Assembly (NCBI RefSeq): GCF_003007785.1
Contig: NZ_PXOH01000002.1
Location: 1-64,000 of the forward strand
DNA length: 64,000 nucleotides
Direction of reading: 5' to 3'
From: Aphanothece hegewaldii CCALA 016
Lineage (GTDB): Bacteria; Cyanobacteriota; Cyanobacteriia; Cyanobacteriales; Microcystaceae
A program made the position numbers and the translations under genes. Position 1 is the stretch's first letter; every line of letters begins with the position of its first letter. The notes under the pieces are model-generated. The model was not told the DNA's origin and searched no databases. It saw nothing but the letters and a program-made list of their open reading frames with translations. Below are positions 1 to 8,999 of this stretch, piece after piece.

Positions 1-198
1 GGCAATCAATTTAACGTGAGACGTTTACATAGTAATTATTCTACCCTTATTTCCTCTGGTTTCTCGTTTAAGTCCCATTAGCTGAATAAAGACAAAAAAA
101 CAAGCCAATTTTTATTATGTCTTCAAAAGTAGTCCGAGCGCTTCAGTGATTTCCTCAACCCATGAAGATGTTGGGGGGAAATATAACGATCGCATTTA

Positions 199-495
199 CT
201 ATGTTTCGTCTTCTGGTAAATCACCTAATCCAGTTATTGATTCAAGCATGACCTCCATCTTACCTTGTAAACGATTAAATTGATGTTCCATACGCTCAAG
301 ACGGTTTTCGATGCGATCAAATCTAGAATCCATCTGGTCGAATCTAGAATCCATATGCTCTTCTAATGCACTGAAAGCTTCACTAATACGACCGTCTGGT
401 TCTAAGTCTAATTCTAGTATTTTAATGCGCTCAACTGCATTGGCTAATTGTCGTCTAAGCTGATTGATATATTTATTTTGTTCTTTTTCATTCAT
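199..495 (-). CDS. small coiled-coil hypothetical protein (98 aa)
   Basis: I do not recognise a named family. The product is almost entirely predicted helix: a charged N-terminus with a leucine-heptad stretch at residues 13-33, then repeated MDSRFD units near residues 48-60 that continue into IENRLERMEHQFNRL. This is the pattern of a long parallel coiled coil. There is no membrane segment, so it is probably cytosolic and oligomeric. It resembles in style the coiled-coil protein at 24547-24915, but that one ends in a membrane helix. It lies 43 bases downstream of msrB on the same strand and could be the last gene of a yggT-msrB transcript. Confidence 0.6.
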   Translation of the reverse strand: MNEKEQNKYINQLRRQLANAVERIKILELDLEPDGRISEAFSALEEHMDSRFDQMDSRFDRIENRLERMEHQFNRLQGKMEVMLESITGLGDLPEDET

Positions 496-538
496 TTTTA
501 TGATTTTTCTCTAGGTAGGGGATTTCTCCCCATTCTAA

Positions 539-1033
539 CTAAGCTTTCGGAACAAATTTCATCGCTACACCATTCATACAATAACGTTTACCGGTTGGTG
601 CAGGTCCATCATTAAAGACGTGTCCTAAATGTCCCCCGCAACGATGACAATGGACTTCGGTACGTGTCATAAACAAGGTGCGATCGACTGATGTTCCAAT
701 TGCTCCGGGGATCGGCTCATAAAAGCTTGGCCAGCCTGTCCCACTATCAAACTTTGTTTTTGAGGTAAACAGGGGTAAATCGCACGCAGCACAGGCAAAA
801 ACACCATCTGTATAGACTTTATCGAGGGGGCTGGTACCGGCTCTTTCGGTGCCATGTTTCCGCAAGACGTTAAATTGTTCGGGTGTGAGTGTTTCGCGCC
901 ATTCTTGCTCAGTTTTGTTGATTTCAAATTGTTCTTTTGAGGTTGCCATAACGTTTGTTCCTAATAAATAATTGGAAAACCAGCTTGTACCAATGATTAC
1001 TGTACCCATTTCTAAAAGTCTGCGTCTGTTCAT
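539..1033 (-). CDS. msrB: peptide-methionine (R)-S-oxide reductase MsrB, exported form
   Basis: This enzyme reduces methionine-R-sulfoxide in oxidised proteins. The MsrB domain covers about residues 38-162. The zinc site is formed by CAAC (near residue 82) and CHRCGG (near 130), FDSGTGWPSF is the family signature, and the catalytic cysteine is C152 in RYCMNG. Unlike the plain cytosolic form (about 130-140 aa) it carries a 30-residue leader that starts NRRRLL and is followed by a hydrophobic run, which looks like a Tat signal; this suggests a periplasmic or thylakoid-lumen location (inference). The ATG lies 1 base after the yggT stop codon, so the two genes are probably co-transcribed. Confidence 0.9.
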   Translation of the reverse strand: MNRRRLLEMGTVIIGTSWFSNYLLGTNVMATSKEQFEINKTEQEWRETLTPEQFNVLRKHGTERAGTSPLDKVYTDGVFACAACDLPLFTSKTKFDSGTGWPSFYEPIPGAIGTSVDRTLFMTRTEVHCHRCGGHLGHVFNDGPAPTGKRYCMNGVAMKFVPKA

Positions 1034-1034
1034 T

Positions 1035-1349
1035 TTAATGAATCCTAGTCGCCATTGTTAAAAGACCCTGCTGACCGATTAAGATTTCTCTTAATAGGGT
1101 ACATATTCCCACCCAAATGATTGGGGAAATATCGACACCCCCAATAGGTGATATGACTTTACGAACGGGAATTAATAAGGGTTCGGTGGGGAGCGCAATA
1201 ATGTTAAAGGGAAAACGATTGAGATCGATTTGAGGATACCAAGTTAAAACGATCCGAAAGATAAAAAATAACGTCATTACGCTTAAAATGATTCCCAGTC
1301 CCCAAATTGCGAGCGTCATCAGATCCATAAGCTTAATCTTCCTTAACAT
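1035..1349 (-). CDS. YggT family membrane protein
   Basis: A 104-aa integral membrane protein with two hydrophobic helices (about residues 12-33 and 75-95) and, between them, the YggT signature LTWYPQIDLNRFPF followed by the TEPLLIPVRKVISPIGGVDISP stretch. Homologues in cyanobacteria and chloroplasts (Ycf19/CCB3/YLMG type) have been linked to thylakoid complex or nucleoid and division functions; which applies here cannot be told. The start shown is the first ATG, and an internal ATG at codon 8 is also plausible. It is followed at once by msrB on the same strand. Confidence 0.8.
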   Translation of the reverse strand: MLRKIKLMDLMTLAIWGLGIILSVMTLFFIFRIVLTWYPQIDLNRFPFNIIALPTEPLLIPVRKVISPIGGVDISPIIWVGICTLLREILIGQQGLLTMATRIH

Positions 1350-1391
1350 TCTTCTTATATTTTAACAAATTCGTTCTATTGCTTGAATATC

Positions 1392-2426
1392 ATGATTTAT
1401 AGCCGTCGCAATTTATTGATTTTAACGGGGAGTTTGTGCGGGTTGGGTCTTGCTATTGCTTCGCGTCAAACTCAAGCATCACTTGGCTTAAAAGCACCCC
1501 CTAGAGGTGATGTCCGCATTGTAGTGATTAGCGATCTCAATAGTCAGTACGGTTCAACGACTTATGAAAGCGAAGTGACTCAAGCGATCGCACTTATCCC
1601 CAACTTAAAACCCGATCTCGTTTTGTGCGGTGGCGACATGATTGCAGGACAAAAAAAAAGCTTGACAAAAAAGCAAATTAATGATATGTGGAAGGCTTTT
1701 GATCATCATATTGCTGCACCACTGAGAAAAGCTAAGATCCCGTTTGGGTTTACCATTGGAAATCATGACGGTTCGGGTAGTTTATCACAAGGAAAATATA
1801 TCTTTCAAGCAGAACGAGACTTAGCAGCCATCTACTGGAAAAACCCGACACATGATCCTAAGCTAAATTTTATCGATCGCTCAGGCTTTCCTTTTTACTA
1901 TACTTTTACACAAAACAAGATTTTTTATCTCGTTTGGGATGCTTCAAGTCATATTATTTCAGAAAATCAAATCGCTTGGGTGAAAAAAAGCCTAGGGAGT
2001 CGTGACGCACAACGAGCTAAAATGCGAATAGCGATCGGACATCTTCCCTTATATGGGATATCTATTGGACGCGATAAAGTGGGAGAATTTTTAGATAATG
2101 CCGAGCAATTACGTTCACTTTTGGAAAAATATAAAGTGCATACTTATATCAGTGGACATGATCACGCTTATTATCCTGGAAAACGTGGTCAATTAGAATT
2201 ATTACACGCGGGTGCTTTGGGGAGTGGACCAAGACAACTCTTAAATAGTAACTTACCACCCACTAAAACGCTAACCGTAGTAGATATTCATTTGGGTAAA
2301 CAGGAGACTATTTATACCACATATGATCTTAAAACGCTGAGTGTAATCAATATTCAAAGCTTACCGCGTTTTATTATGGCTCCAAATGGTAAGATATTCC
2401 GTCGAGATCTTCAAGCAGAATCATAG
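1392..2426 (+). CDS. metallophosphoesterase with Tat-type leader
   Basis: Calcineurin-like phosphoesterase of about 344 aa. The metal-binding motifs occur in the standard order: ISDLN, GGDMIAG, GNHDGS, GHLPLYG and SGHDHAYY. The N-terminus begins MIYSRRNLLI followed by a hydrophobic run to about residue 30, a twin-arginine-type export signal, so action outside the cytoplasm is likely. The reading frame extends upstream to a TTG at 1383, but the ATG at 1392 places the twin arginines right at the start and is preferred. The first motif reads DLN where many relatives have DxH, which is tolerated in some subfamilies. The ParA gene begins 9 bases after it. The physiological substrate is unknown. 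Confidence 0.8.
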   Translation: MIYSRRNLLILTGSLCGLGLAIASRQTQASLGLKAPPRGDVRIVVISDLNSQYGSTTYESEVTQAIALIPNLKPDLVLCGGDMIAGQKKSLTKKQINDMWKAFDHHIAAPLRKAKIPFGFTIGNHDGSGSLSQGKYIFQAERDLAAIYWKNPTHDPKLNFIDRSGFPFYYTFTQNKIFYLVWDASSHIISENQIAWVKKSLGSRDAQRAKMRIAIGHLPLYGISIGRDKVGEFLDNAEQLRSLLEKYKVHTYISGHDHAYYPGKRGQLELLHAGALGSGPRQLLNSNLPPTKTLTVVDIHLGKQETIYTTYDLKTLSVINIQSLPRFIMAPNGKIFRRDLQAES

Positions 2427-2435
2427 GTTAGTTGT

Positions 2436-3335
2436 ATGGGAACAATTATTAGTACTGTAAATATGAAGGGAGGAGTCGGTAAAACGACTTTAACCGTTAA
2501 TTTAGCCACTTGTCTCGCTAAATATCACCAAAAAAGAGTTTTAGTTTTAGATTTAGATGCTCAGATCAGTGCTACCCTATCATTAATGTCGCCTCATGAT
2601 TTTGCTAAGATCCGTCGTAAAAAACGAACATTAAGTTATTTACTAGAATCTGTTATTAGACCCAATCCACATAATAAATTAACCATAGAAGATATTATTT
2701 ATCCGAGTGTGTGTGAAATTTCTGGTTTAGATATTTTACCCGGAGATATCGAACTTTATGACGAATATATTGTCTCGGAAATGTTGCACAAACAAGCAAA
2801 GTTATATGAAACTTCGGAGTTTGAAAAAGTCTGGAATAATTTAGAACGAGATTTAATGTCTAAAATTCTTGCGCCAGTTATGGAGCAGTATGACTATATT
2901 ATTATGGATTGTGCGCCTGGATATAATTTATTAACTCGCAGTGGAATAGCTGCTAGTCAATTTTATATTATTCCGGCACGTCCTGAACCTTTATCGGTTG
3001 TGGGAATGCAACTTTTAGAAAGACGAATTGTTAAACTGAAAGCGAGTCATCAAAATGAAGATGGAATTAATCCTAAACTATTAGGAATTGTTTTTATTTT
3101 ATCAGGTGGCGGATTATTGAGTCGATATTATAATCAGGTGATGCGACGAGTACAACAAGATTTTCAAGCGCAACAATTATTTGAAAATTCGATCCCAATG
3201 GATGTTAATGTAGCTAAAGCAGTGGATATGTTTATGCCTGTAGCTGTCGCTTTACCTAATTCTAGCGGAGCTAAAGCATTTATTAAATTAACTGAGGAAT
3301 TTTTGGTTAAAATACAAAAAGCAAATCAAGAATAG
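2436..3335 (+). CDS. ParA/MinD-type P-loop ATPase
   Basis: A 299-aa ParA-family ATPase. The deviant Walker A motif MKGGVGKTT (residues 10-18) has the signature lysine typical of dimer-forming ParA/Soj/MinD proteins. LDLDAQ follows as switch I, and MDCAPG near residue 155 is Walker B/switch II. Members position plasmids, chromosomes or large protein complexes. No ParB or centromere-like repeat is seen nearby, so a role as an orphan positioning ATPase is possible. It sits between the phosphoesterase gene (9-base gap) and the TIGR03792 gene (12-base gap), suggesting one transcript. Confidence 0.85.
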   Translation: MGTIISTVNMKGGVGKTTLTVNLATCLAKYHQKRVLVLDLDAQISATLSLMSPHDFAKIRRKKRTLSYLLESVIRPNPHNKLTIEDIIYPSVCEISGLDILPGDIELYDEYIVSEMLHKQAKLYETSEFEKVWNNLERDLMSKILAPVMEQYDYIIMDCAPGYNLLTRSGIAASQFYIIPARPEPLSVVGMQLLERRIVKLKASHQNEDGINPKLLGIVFILSGGGLLSRYYNQVMRRVQQDFQAQQLFENSIPMDVNVAKAVDMFMPVAVALPNSSGAKAFIKLTEEFLVKIQKANQE

Positions 3336-3347
3336 AAATAAAATATT

Positions 3348-3650
3348 ATGGTTATTGAGTGGCTCAAGTTCAAGATTAATCAAGAGCGAGAAAAATTTAT
3401 TGAGAAAGATGCTGAGATTTGGACAGCAAGTCTGAGTAAATATCCTGGTTTTTTAGGTAAAGAAATCTGGATTAATCCTAATAATGAATCCGAAATTATT
3501 TTTATAATTCGCTGGAAAACACGGGAAGAATGGAAAGCTATTCCACAAAGTATTTTAGACGAAACTGAAAAAAAATTTGCTCAAGCATTGGAAAATAGAT
3601 CTTATGAAATGCTTGAATCTAAGGAATATCAAGTCAGGAAATTTCCTTAA
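3348..3650 (+). CDS. TIGR03792 family small protein
   Basis: A 100-aa protein resembling the cyanobacterial TIGR03792 family, a ferredoxin-like alpha+beta fold related to antibiotic-biosynthesis monooxygenase domains. Visible hallmarks are the opening VIEWLKFKI, the ...YPGFLGKEIW segment, the IIRWKTREEWKAIP segment and a charged C-terminus. No catalytic role can be assigned. It follows the ParA gene by 12 bases and is the last gene of the phosphoesterase-ParA trio. Confidence 0.65.
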   Translation: MVIEWLKFKINQEREKFIEKDAEIWTASLSKYPGFLGKEIWINPNNESEIIFIIRWKTREEWKAIPQSILDETEKKFAQALENRSYEMLESKEYQVRKFP

Positions 3651-3689
3651 GATTAATAACGATATTCTTTTCGGGTTTGGATACCTTAC

Positions 3690-3770
3690 CTTATAAAGTC
3701 ATCAGTGACCAGTCAGTGAATTTCCTTTTCTTTTATTGTGTACTGTGTACTGATTACTATTCACTGTATC
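3690..3770. repeat. degenerate short repeats (CAGTGA/TGTACTGTGTACTGA type)
   Basis: A low-complexity intergenic stretch made of overlapping variants of CAGTGA, CAGTCAGTGA, GTACTGTGTACTGATTACT and CACTGT. Related ACTGATAACTGA-like runs occur on the other side of the neighbouring lyase gene at 4418-4515. Such short tandemly repeated heptamer-like sequences are common between cyanobacterial genes. Confidence 0.5.
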
Positions 3771-3868
3771 AAAGGATTGGGCGATTATTTTCCTTACATT
3801 TAATCTGTACTTTATTGAATTGATTTATAATTTTATAATTTGAATAAATCTATCAGAAACCGAACAAA

Positions 3869-4420
3869 ATGAATACATCTGCATTTATTGAATTCTTTGA
3901 TTGCTGTGTTGGGAGTTGGAAAACTGAACGAACCTATCACTATCTAGCTTATCAAGAAGTTGAACGCTCCCGAACCGAATTTACAGTCAAACCCCTAACA
4001 CCCGAAATCAAAAATAAAGTTCTTAGTGATAATCAGTATAAATCCTTAGAAAATTTAGATGAATTTCCAGGATTTAACTTAGAATTTTATACGATTTCTG
4101 AAAAAGGAGACGAAGTATCACAAAATCTAAATTTATTATTTGTTGCCAAAACCGAAAATAATTTAATCTTAGAAGGTGATTACTTAAGAGATCGAGCTTA
4201 TGAAGAAGCACGACCTATTATATCTCATTTTCAATTTAATTCTCATTCCAAAGAACTTTTAATGACGACAAATTATACACGGACTGTATCAGTAGATTCT
4301 ATTATTCTAATCAATCCTAACCTACGGCTCAGACGCATCATTAATTATCAACGTCCCCCAGAAGGTGAACCCCCCCAAAATGTGGTTTTAGTCGGGTTTG
4401 GTGTTGAACAAAAACAGTAA
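3869..4420 (+). CDS. CpcS/CpeS-type phycobiliprotein lyase
   Basis: A 183-aa protein of the S-type bilin lyase family, which attaches phycocyanobilin or a related bilin to a cysteine of phycobiliproteins. The sequence shows the family's opening with a FFDCCVGSWKTERTYHYL motif, beta-strand-rich middle and a C-terminal LRLRRIINYQRPP segment, consistent with the lipocalin-like barrel. Length fits the family. Which of CpcS, CpcU or CpeS it is cannot be decided by eye. It stands alone, flanked on both sides by short-repeat intergenic DNA. Confidence 0.8.
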   Translation: MNTSAFIEFFDCCVGSWKTERTYHYLAYQEVERSRTEFTVKPLTPEIKNKVLSDNQYKSLENLDEFPGFNLEFYTISEKGDEVSQNLNLLFVAKTENNLILEGDYLRDRAYEEARPIISHFQFNSHSKELLMTTNYTRTVSVDSIILINPNLRLRRIINYQRPPEGEPPQNVVLVGFGVEQKQ

Positions 4421-4515
4421 TCAGTAAACAGTAATCAGTAAACAGTAGAGGAAAAATAACGAACTCTGACTGATTACTAATAACTGAAAATACTGATGAC
4501 TGATGACTGATAACT
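4418..4515. repeat. AGTAATCAGTAAACAGTA / ACTGATAACTGA short tandem repeats
   Basis: Directly after the lyase stop codon two copies of a CAGTAATCAGTAAA unit occur back to back. They are followed by a run of CTGATTACTAATAACTGA, CTGATGACTGATGACTGATAACTGA type units. These are imperfect 7-8 base tandem repeats and form part of the dnaK upstream region. Confidence 0.65.
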
Positions 4516-4689
4516 GACTAAACCCGTCATTATAGGTTCGGGAAACTACACTATCGCATACATACTGATTCCCGTCACTATAGAGATACATCACTGAACT
4601 GAAAGCATAGTTGGTGTTGCCGCTAGACTCCCTTACAGTTCAGATTTTAGTCAAGATTATATAGTTACACTGGAGCAGCACTAAAAAAT

Positions 4690-6603
4690 ATGGGAAAAGT
4701 TGTTGGAATAGATTTAGGGACGACGAACTCTTGCGTAGCAGTTATGGAAGGTGGTAAACCAACTGTTATTGCTAATGCAGAAGGGTTTAGAACTACACCG
4801 TCTGTCGTTGCCTATGCGAAAAATGGCGATCGCTTGGTGGGACAAATTGCCAAGCGTCAGTCAGTCATGAACCCGCAAAACACCTTTTACTCAGTTAAAC
4901 GTTTTATAGGTCGTAAATTTAACGAAGTTACCAACGAAGCAACGGAAGTTTCTTATAAAGTTTTACAAGATAGCAACGGAAACGTTAAGTTAGACTGTAC
5001 TGCGGCAGGAAAGCAGTTTGCACCCGAAGAAATTTCCGCACAAGTACTGAGAAAATTAGTCGAAGATGCTAGTAAATACTTAGGTGAAACGGTTACACAA
5101 GCAGTGATCACCGTTCCCGCTTACTTTAATGACTCCCAACGTCAAGCTACAAAAGACGCGGGTAAAATTGCAGGTATTGAAGTCTTGCGGATCATTAATG
5201 AACCAACTGCTGCTTCTTTAGCTTATGGTTTAGATAAGAAAAGCAATGAAACGATCCTTGTTTTTGACTTAGGTGGTGGTACCTTTGACGTATCGATCCT
5301 AGAAGTCGGTGATGGTGTATTTGAAGTTCTCGCTACTTCTGGAGATACTCACCTCGGAGGGGATGACTTCGATAAAAAAATCGTCGACTATCTCGCGGGT
5401 GAATTTGAAAAAGTAGAAGGAATTGATCTTCGTAAAGATAAACAAGCTTTACAACGTCTCACAGAAGCCGCCGAAAAAGCTAAAATTGAGCTTTCTAGCG
5501 TGACTCAGACTGAGATTAATCTCCCCTTCATTACCGCGACTCAAGATGGGCCAAAACACCTCGATACTACCCTCACACGCGCTAAATTTGAGGAACTCTG
5601 TTCAGATCTGATCGATCGTTGTCGCATTCCCGTCGAAAATGCGGTTAGAGATGCCAAAGTTAGCAAAGAGCAAATTGATGAAGTCGTTTTAGTCGGTGGT
5701 TCTACCCGTATTCCTGCGGTTCAAGAAGTCGTTAGAAAAGTACTCGGTAAAGAACCCAACCAAGGTGTTAACCCTGATGAAGTTGTTGCTGTAGGTGCAG
5801 CTATTCAAGGTGGGGTACTCGCAGGTGAAGTCAAAGACATCTTACTTCTCGACGTGACTCCTCTATCCTTTGGGGTAGAAACTCTCGGTGGTGTGATGAC
5901 TCGCATTATCACCCGCAATACTACCATTCCGACGAAAAAATCCGAAGTTTTCTCGACTGCTGTTGATGGACAAACGAATGTAGAAATTCATGTTCTCCAA
6001 GGGGAACGAGAAATGTCCAAAGACAATAAGAGTCTTGGTAACTTCCGTCTAGATGGTATTCCTCCTGCACCTCGTGGTGTTCCTCAAATTGAAGTGACTT
6101 TTGATATTGACGCTAACGGTATTCTTAACGTTACCGCAAAAGATAAAGGAACAGGTAAAGAACAGTCGATCAGCATTACTGGTGCTTCTACTCTACCAAA
6201 AGACGAAGTAGAACGCATGGTTAGAGAAGCTGAAAGCAATGCGGGTACTGATAAAGAACGTCGTGAGAAAATCGATCGCAAAAACCAAGCAGACTCTCTT
6301 GTGTACCAAGCAGAAAAACAACTTAAAGACTTTGGTGACAAGGTATCCTCTGCCGATAAACTGAAAGCAGAAGGTTTGATTACTGAGCTTAAAGATGCGA
6401 TCGCACAAGATGACGATAACCGCATCAAAACCCTCATCACTGAGTTACAGCAAACCCTCTATAGCATCGGTACAAGTATGTATCAGCAAGCGGGTACAAC
6501 GACTGAACCTACGGGGACTGATGACGGTGCAACCGGTGGTAATACTCCTCCTTCGGGTGGTGGTGATGATGTCATCGATGCCGAATTCTCCGAAACCAAA
6601 TAA
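4690..6603 (+). CDS. dnaK: molecular chaperone DnaK (Hsp70)
   Basis: Full-length 637-aa Hsp70. The ATPase domain (residues 1-385) shows [31 protein letters not shown] and [10 protein letters not shown]. It is followed by the [11 protein letters not shown] linker region, the beta-sandwich substrate domain and a helical lid. The C-terminus is a Gly/Pro-rich tail ending in DDVIDAEF, close to the canonical tail motif. It is the housekeeping type, comparable with cyanobacterial DnaK2 (inference from the canonical tail). No grpE or dnaJ lies nearby. A strong hairpin terminator follows at 6623-6650, separating it from fmt. Confidence 0.97.
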   Translation: MGKVVGIDLGTTNSCVAVMEGGKPTVIANAEGFRTTPSVVAYAKNGDRLVGQIAKRQSVMNPQNTFYSVKRFIGRKFNEVTNEATEVSYKVLQDSNGNVKLDCTAAGKQFAPEEISAQVLRKLVEDASKYLGETVTQAVITVPAYFNDSQRQATKDAGKIAGIEVLRIINEPTAASLAYGLDKKSNETILVFDLGGGTFDVSILEVGDGVFEVLATSGDTHLGGDDFDKKIVDYLAGEFEKVEGIDLRKDKQALQRLTEAAEKAKIELSSVTQTEINLPFITATQDGPKHLDTTLTRAKFEELCSDLIDRCRIPVENAVRDAKVSKEQIDEVVLVGGSTRIPAVQEVVRKVLGKEPNQGVNPDEVVAVGAAIQGGVLAGEVKDILLLDVTPLSFGVETLGGVMTRIITRNTTIPTKKSEVFSTAVDGQTNVEIHVLQGEREMSKDNKSLGNFRLDGIPPAPRGVPQIEVTFDIDANGILNVTAKDKGTGKEQSISITGASTLPKDEVERMVREAESNAGTDKERREKIDRKNQADSLVYQAEKQLKDFGDKVSSADKLKAEGLITELKDAIAQDDDNRIKTLITELQQTLYSIGTSMYQQAGTTTEPTGTDDGATGGNTPPSGGGDDVIDAEFSETK

Positions 6604-6622
6604 GTCATTCTTGAATAAACTT

Positions 6623-6650
6623 GTAGAGACGCACCATGGTGCGTCTTTAC
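6623..6650 (+). terminator. hairpin between dnaK and fmt
   Basis: Near-perfect 28-base palindrome with arms GTAGAGACGCACC and GGTGCGTCTTTAC; one G-U pair is needed. It starts 20 bases after the dnaK stop codon. The outer arms GTAGAGACGC/GCGTCTTTAC recur at 61550-61577 and as a shorter version at 34516-34554, so this is a member of a dispersed hairpin family that may act as a terminator. Confidence 0.65.
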
Positions 6651-6683
6651 GCTTATATATATTGCGTTTTAATTGAAGCAAAC

Positions 6684-7673
6684 ATGAAAATCGTTTTTTT
6701 TGGTACGCCATTTTTCGCCGTTCCTACCCTAGAAGCCTTATTAAATTCCCCTAATTTTGAAATCATTGCTGTTGTTACCCAACCCGATAAACGGAGAGGC
6801 CGAGGTAATCAATTACTCCCCTCACCCATCAAAAAATTAGCCCTAGAACATCAATTACCAGTCTGGCAACCCAAACGAATAAAAAAAGCCAAAGAAACAC
6901 TTTCTAGACTAAAAGAAACCCAAGCTGATGTCTTTGTTGTGGTGGCATATGGACAAATCTTATCGCCCGAAATTTTAGCGATGCCTCGTCTGGGCTGTAT
7001 TAATGTTCATGGCTCCCTTTTACCAAAATATCGCGGGGCGGCTCCCATTCAATGGAGTATCTATCACGGAGAAACTGAAACGGGTATTACGACGATGCTG
7101 ATGGATGAAGGGATGGATACGGGAGCAATGTTATTGACGGCACGAACTCCCATCGGACTTTTAGATAACGCCGAACAAATTAGCTCTCGTCTGAGTCAAC
7201 AAGGCGCAAATCTTCTGATTGAAACCCTCTCACAACTCGAACAAGAGGAAATTGAAGCGACTCCCCAAAATTCAACAGAAGCAACCTATGCCCCTCTCAT
7301 TCAAAAAGAAGATTATCAGATAGACTGGACTAAATCGGCAATAGCGATTCATAATCAAGTTAGAGGATTATATCCCGATTGTTTTGCCTTTTTTCGTGAC
7401 CAAACCCTCAAAATTACGGCGACTGTTCCCCTCATCTCATTTTACTGGAGTGAACTTTCTTCACTACAAAAAATACCTCAGACTTTACCTACTTTTGCTG
7501 AAGGAACTAGAGGACAAATTGTTGGTATCCTCAAAAATATTGGCCCCGTCGTGCAGACAGGAGATGGATTACTGGTGTTACTACAAGTTCAATTAGCGGG
7601 GAAACGACCCCAGTCAGGCAAAGATTTTATTAATGGAGTGCGTCTAGCTGCTGGAGTAGACCAATTGAGTTAA
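6684..7673 (+). CDS. fmt: methionyl-tRNA formyltransferase
   Basis: A 329-aa enzyme that formylates initiator Met-tRNA using 10-formyl-tetrahydrofolate. The start at ATG 6684 gives the family's usual opening [19 protein letters not shown]; a longer in-frame reading from 6636 would overlap the hairpin and is rejected. Hallmarks are [13 protein letters not shown] and [18 protein letters not shown], which contains the Asn and His active-site residues and the SLLPxYRGAAP signature. A C-terminal OB-like domain begins near residue 210. Length is a little over that of the E. coli enzyme. Confidence 0.95.
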   Translation: MKIVFFGTPFFAVPTLEALLNSPNFEIIAVVTQPDKRRGRGNQLLPSPIKKLALEHQLPVWQPKRIKKAKETLSRLKETQADVFVVVAYGQILSPEILAMPRLGCINVHGSLLPKYRGAAPIQWSIYHGETETGITTMLMDEGMDTGAMLLTARTPIGLLDNAEQISSRLSQQGANLLIETLSQLEQEEIEATPQNSTEATYAPLIQKEDYQIDWTKSAIAIHNQVRGLYPDCFAFFRDQTLKITATVPLISFYWSELSSLQKIPQTLPTFAEGTRGQIVGILKNIGPVVQTGDGLLVLLQVQLAGKRPQSGKDFINGVRLAAGVDQLS

Positions 7674-7683
7674 TTTAGTTTAG

Positions 7684-8040
7684 TTAATTTCTAGCTTCAA
7701 AAGAGCGACAACCCTCACAGGGACCTTCTGGATTGACGGCACAGCGTAAAATTTCCGAATGAGCATTAAAACGACACTCAGCATCACCAACAACCCAGCG
7801 CCCATTAATTAAGCTTTGTTCGTCTAGTGATTTAGCGGCTTGCACATAAAGAGAAATTTTTTGTAAACAATAGCCACCAACCTTGTATTGATAGTGGTGG
7901 TGGCGTTCTAGTACTGCGTAGAATTTGCCCTCTAGGTCTAAATAGTTACCGGGTTGGGGCATCCAGTCAAGTTGAATTTTGCCAAGGCTCTGACGAGGAT
8001 AAGTCAGAATAACCTCTGTTGGTAATAAATCTGGCTCCAT
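7684..8040 (-). CDS. DUF6464-like conserved cyanobacterial protein
   Basis: A 118-aa protein beginning EPDLLPTEVILTYPRQSLG. It has a short beta-rich core (QPGNYLDLEGKFYAVLERHHHYQYKVGGY) and a C-terminal cysteine cluster CAVNPEGPCEGCRSF that may bind a metal. I associate it with the DUF6464 family of cyanobacteria, from memory of the N-terminal signature; function is unknown. It is convergent with fmt, ten bases apart. Confidence 0.6.
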   Translation of the reverse strand: MEPDLLPTEVILTYPRQSLGKIQLDWMPQPGNYLDLEGKFYAVLERHHHYQYKVGGYCLQKISLYVQAAKSLDEQSLINGRWVVGDAECRFNAHSEILRCAVNPEGPCEGCRSFEARN

Positions 8041-8158
8041 AACACCTTCATGTATTCTAGGTTACTTCTAAGAGCATAGTAACTAATTCCCCTTACTTCA
8101 TGCCTAGTTGTTTATATTTTCTCTAGAATCATTCCATTTAAGATAAAACGCCAAAACA

Positions 8159-8194
8159 ACCTAGCAACACAAATGAGACCAATCACCGCTAGGT
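8159..8194 (-). terminator. possible terminator of the PEP-CTERM gene
   Basis: An inverted repeat ACCTAGC/GCTAGGT with a 22-base loop lies 26 bases beyond the stop of the minus-strand PEP-CTERM gene. On the minus strand it is followed by a T-rich stretch. Weak evidence. Confidence 0.35.
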
Positions 8195-8219
8195 AGCCTT
8201 TACAGGATAAAAGCTTAAT

Positions 8220-8999
8220 CTATTTTTCTTCTGTTTTACGTTTAAGAGAAAACGCTCCTGTACTAAATACAGCCAAAAGACCTAATAAAGTAGAAGGTTC
8301 TGGAATTTCATAAGTCCCAATTTGATTGATGGATAAGTCAAAGCCGCGATTGCCTGTTATGATAAGCTTCACGTAGTTAACCATGCTCAAATCAACTGGC
8401 CCACCCATCAAGATTTCGTCAAAGCTAAATAAGGCTGAATCATCAGTTGCGACACCACCAGGATTAAAGCTTTTTGTGACGGTCGACGCATTCATTCCAT
8501 CGAAAACAATAAGCTGTAAGTTGAAAGCGATTCCCTCAGAAGAATAGTCAATTTTAATCCCTTTTTCGTCATTGGCTCCACTAAGAACATTAAAGTTTTG
8601 CTGACCCGTGGCCATCATATTATTCCACGTCAGTTCAGCCTTTGAATTTGTTTTACTATTGTTGTCGAGATCAAAAAAACCATCATAATTACCACTACCC
8701 GTAAAAACACTGGCATTGGATGATAGACCTGGTGCGAGTGAGGTCGTTTGAGTAAATTTAATCTCACGTTGTCCACCGATGACTTGGTTTGTAGGCCCTG
8801 TAAAGGTATTAGTTGCCATTTGCCCAGGCCCATTTAAAAAGATTGGGTTAGTACCAGTATCAGGCAGTGGAAAGCCAGGTGGCGAGCTAATAGGAACATC
8901 AAAGGTATCTATTAAAAAGGAGGCGGCTATTGCTTGAGAGGAACCTATTGCCAGGCTACTCGCTGTTAAGCCGATGATTAGTAAGTGTTTGGTTTTCAT
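8220..8999 (-). CDS. PEP-CTERM sorting-domain protein
   Basis: A 259-aa exported protein. Residues 1-25 form a signal peptide ending near SSQAIAA. The body is beta-rich, with many Ser/Thr/Asn, and has no domain I can name. The C-terminus has the tripartite exosortase signal: PEPSTLLG at about residue 235, a hydrophobic helix (LLAVFSTGAFSL) and a basic tail KRKTEEK. Such proteins are recognised by an exosortase and released or anchored at the cell surface, commonly in exopolysaccharide producers. No exosortase gene is in this window. Confidence 0.85.
   Translation of the reverse strand: MKTKHLLIIGLTASSLAIGSSQAIAASFLIDTFDVPISSPPGFPLPDTGTNPIFLNGPGQMATNTFTGPTNQVIGGQREIKFTQTTSLAPGLSSNASVFTGSGNYDGFFDLDNNSKTNSKAELTWNNMMATGQQNFNVLSGANDEKGIKIDYSSEGIAFNLQLIVFDGMNASTVTKSFNPGGVATDDSALFSFDEILMGGPVDLSMVNYVKLIITGNRGFDLSINQIGTYEIPEPSTLLGLLAVFSTGAFSLKRKTEEK

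Noticed and set aside
2436-3335. Plasmid partition system
   Set aside because: ParA has no adjacent ParB or centromere repeats, and neighbours are housekeeping chromosomal genes.
4594-4643. CTGAACTG/CAGTTCAG inverted repeat upstream of dnaK as heat-shock operator
   Set aside because: 8-base arms with a 34-base loop do not match CIRCE or another known heat-shock site; could be chance.
6636-6683. Longer N-terminus for fmt
   Set aside because: It would begin inside the dnaK terminator hairpin and adds 16 residues (MVRLYAYIY...) foreign to the family; ATG 6684 gives the canonical opening.
5900-6711. Several open frames on both strands overlapping the dnaK 3' part
   Set aside because: All are shadows of the dnaK coding sequence: no family match, and the dnaK frame has full motif support.
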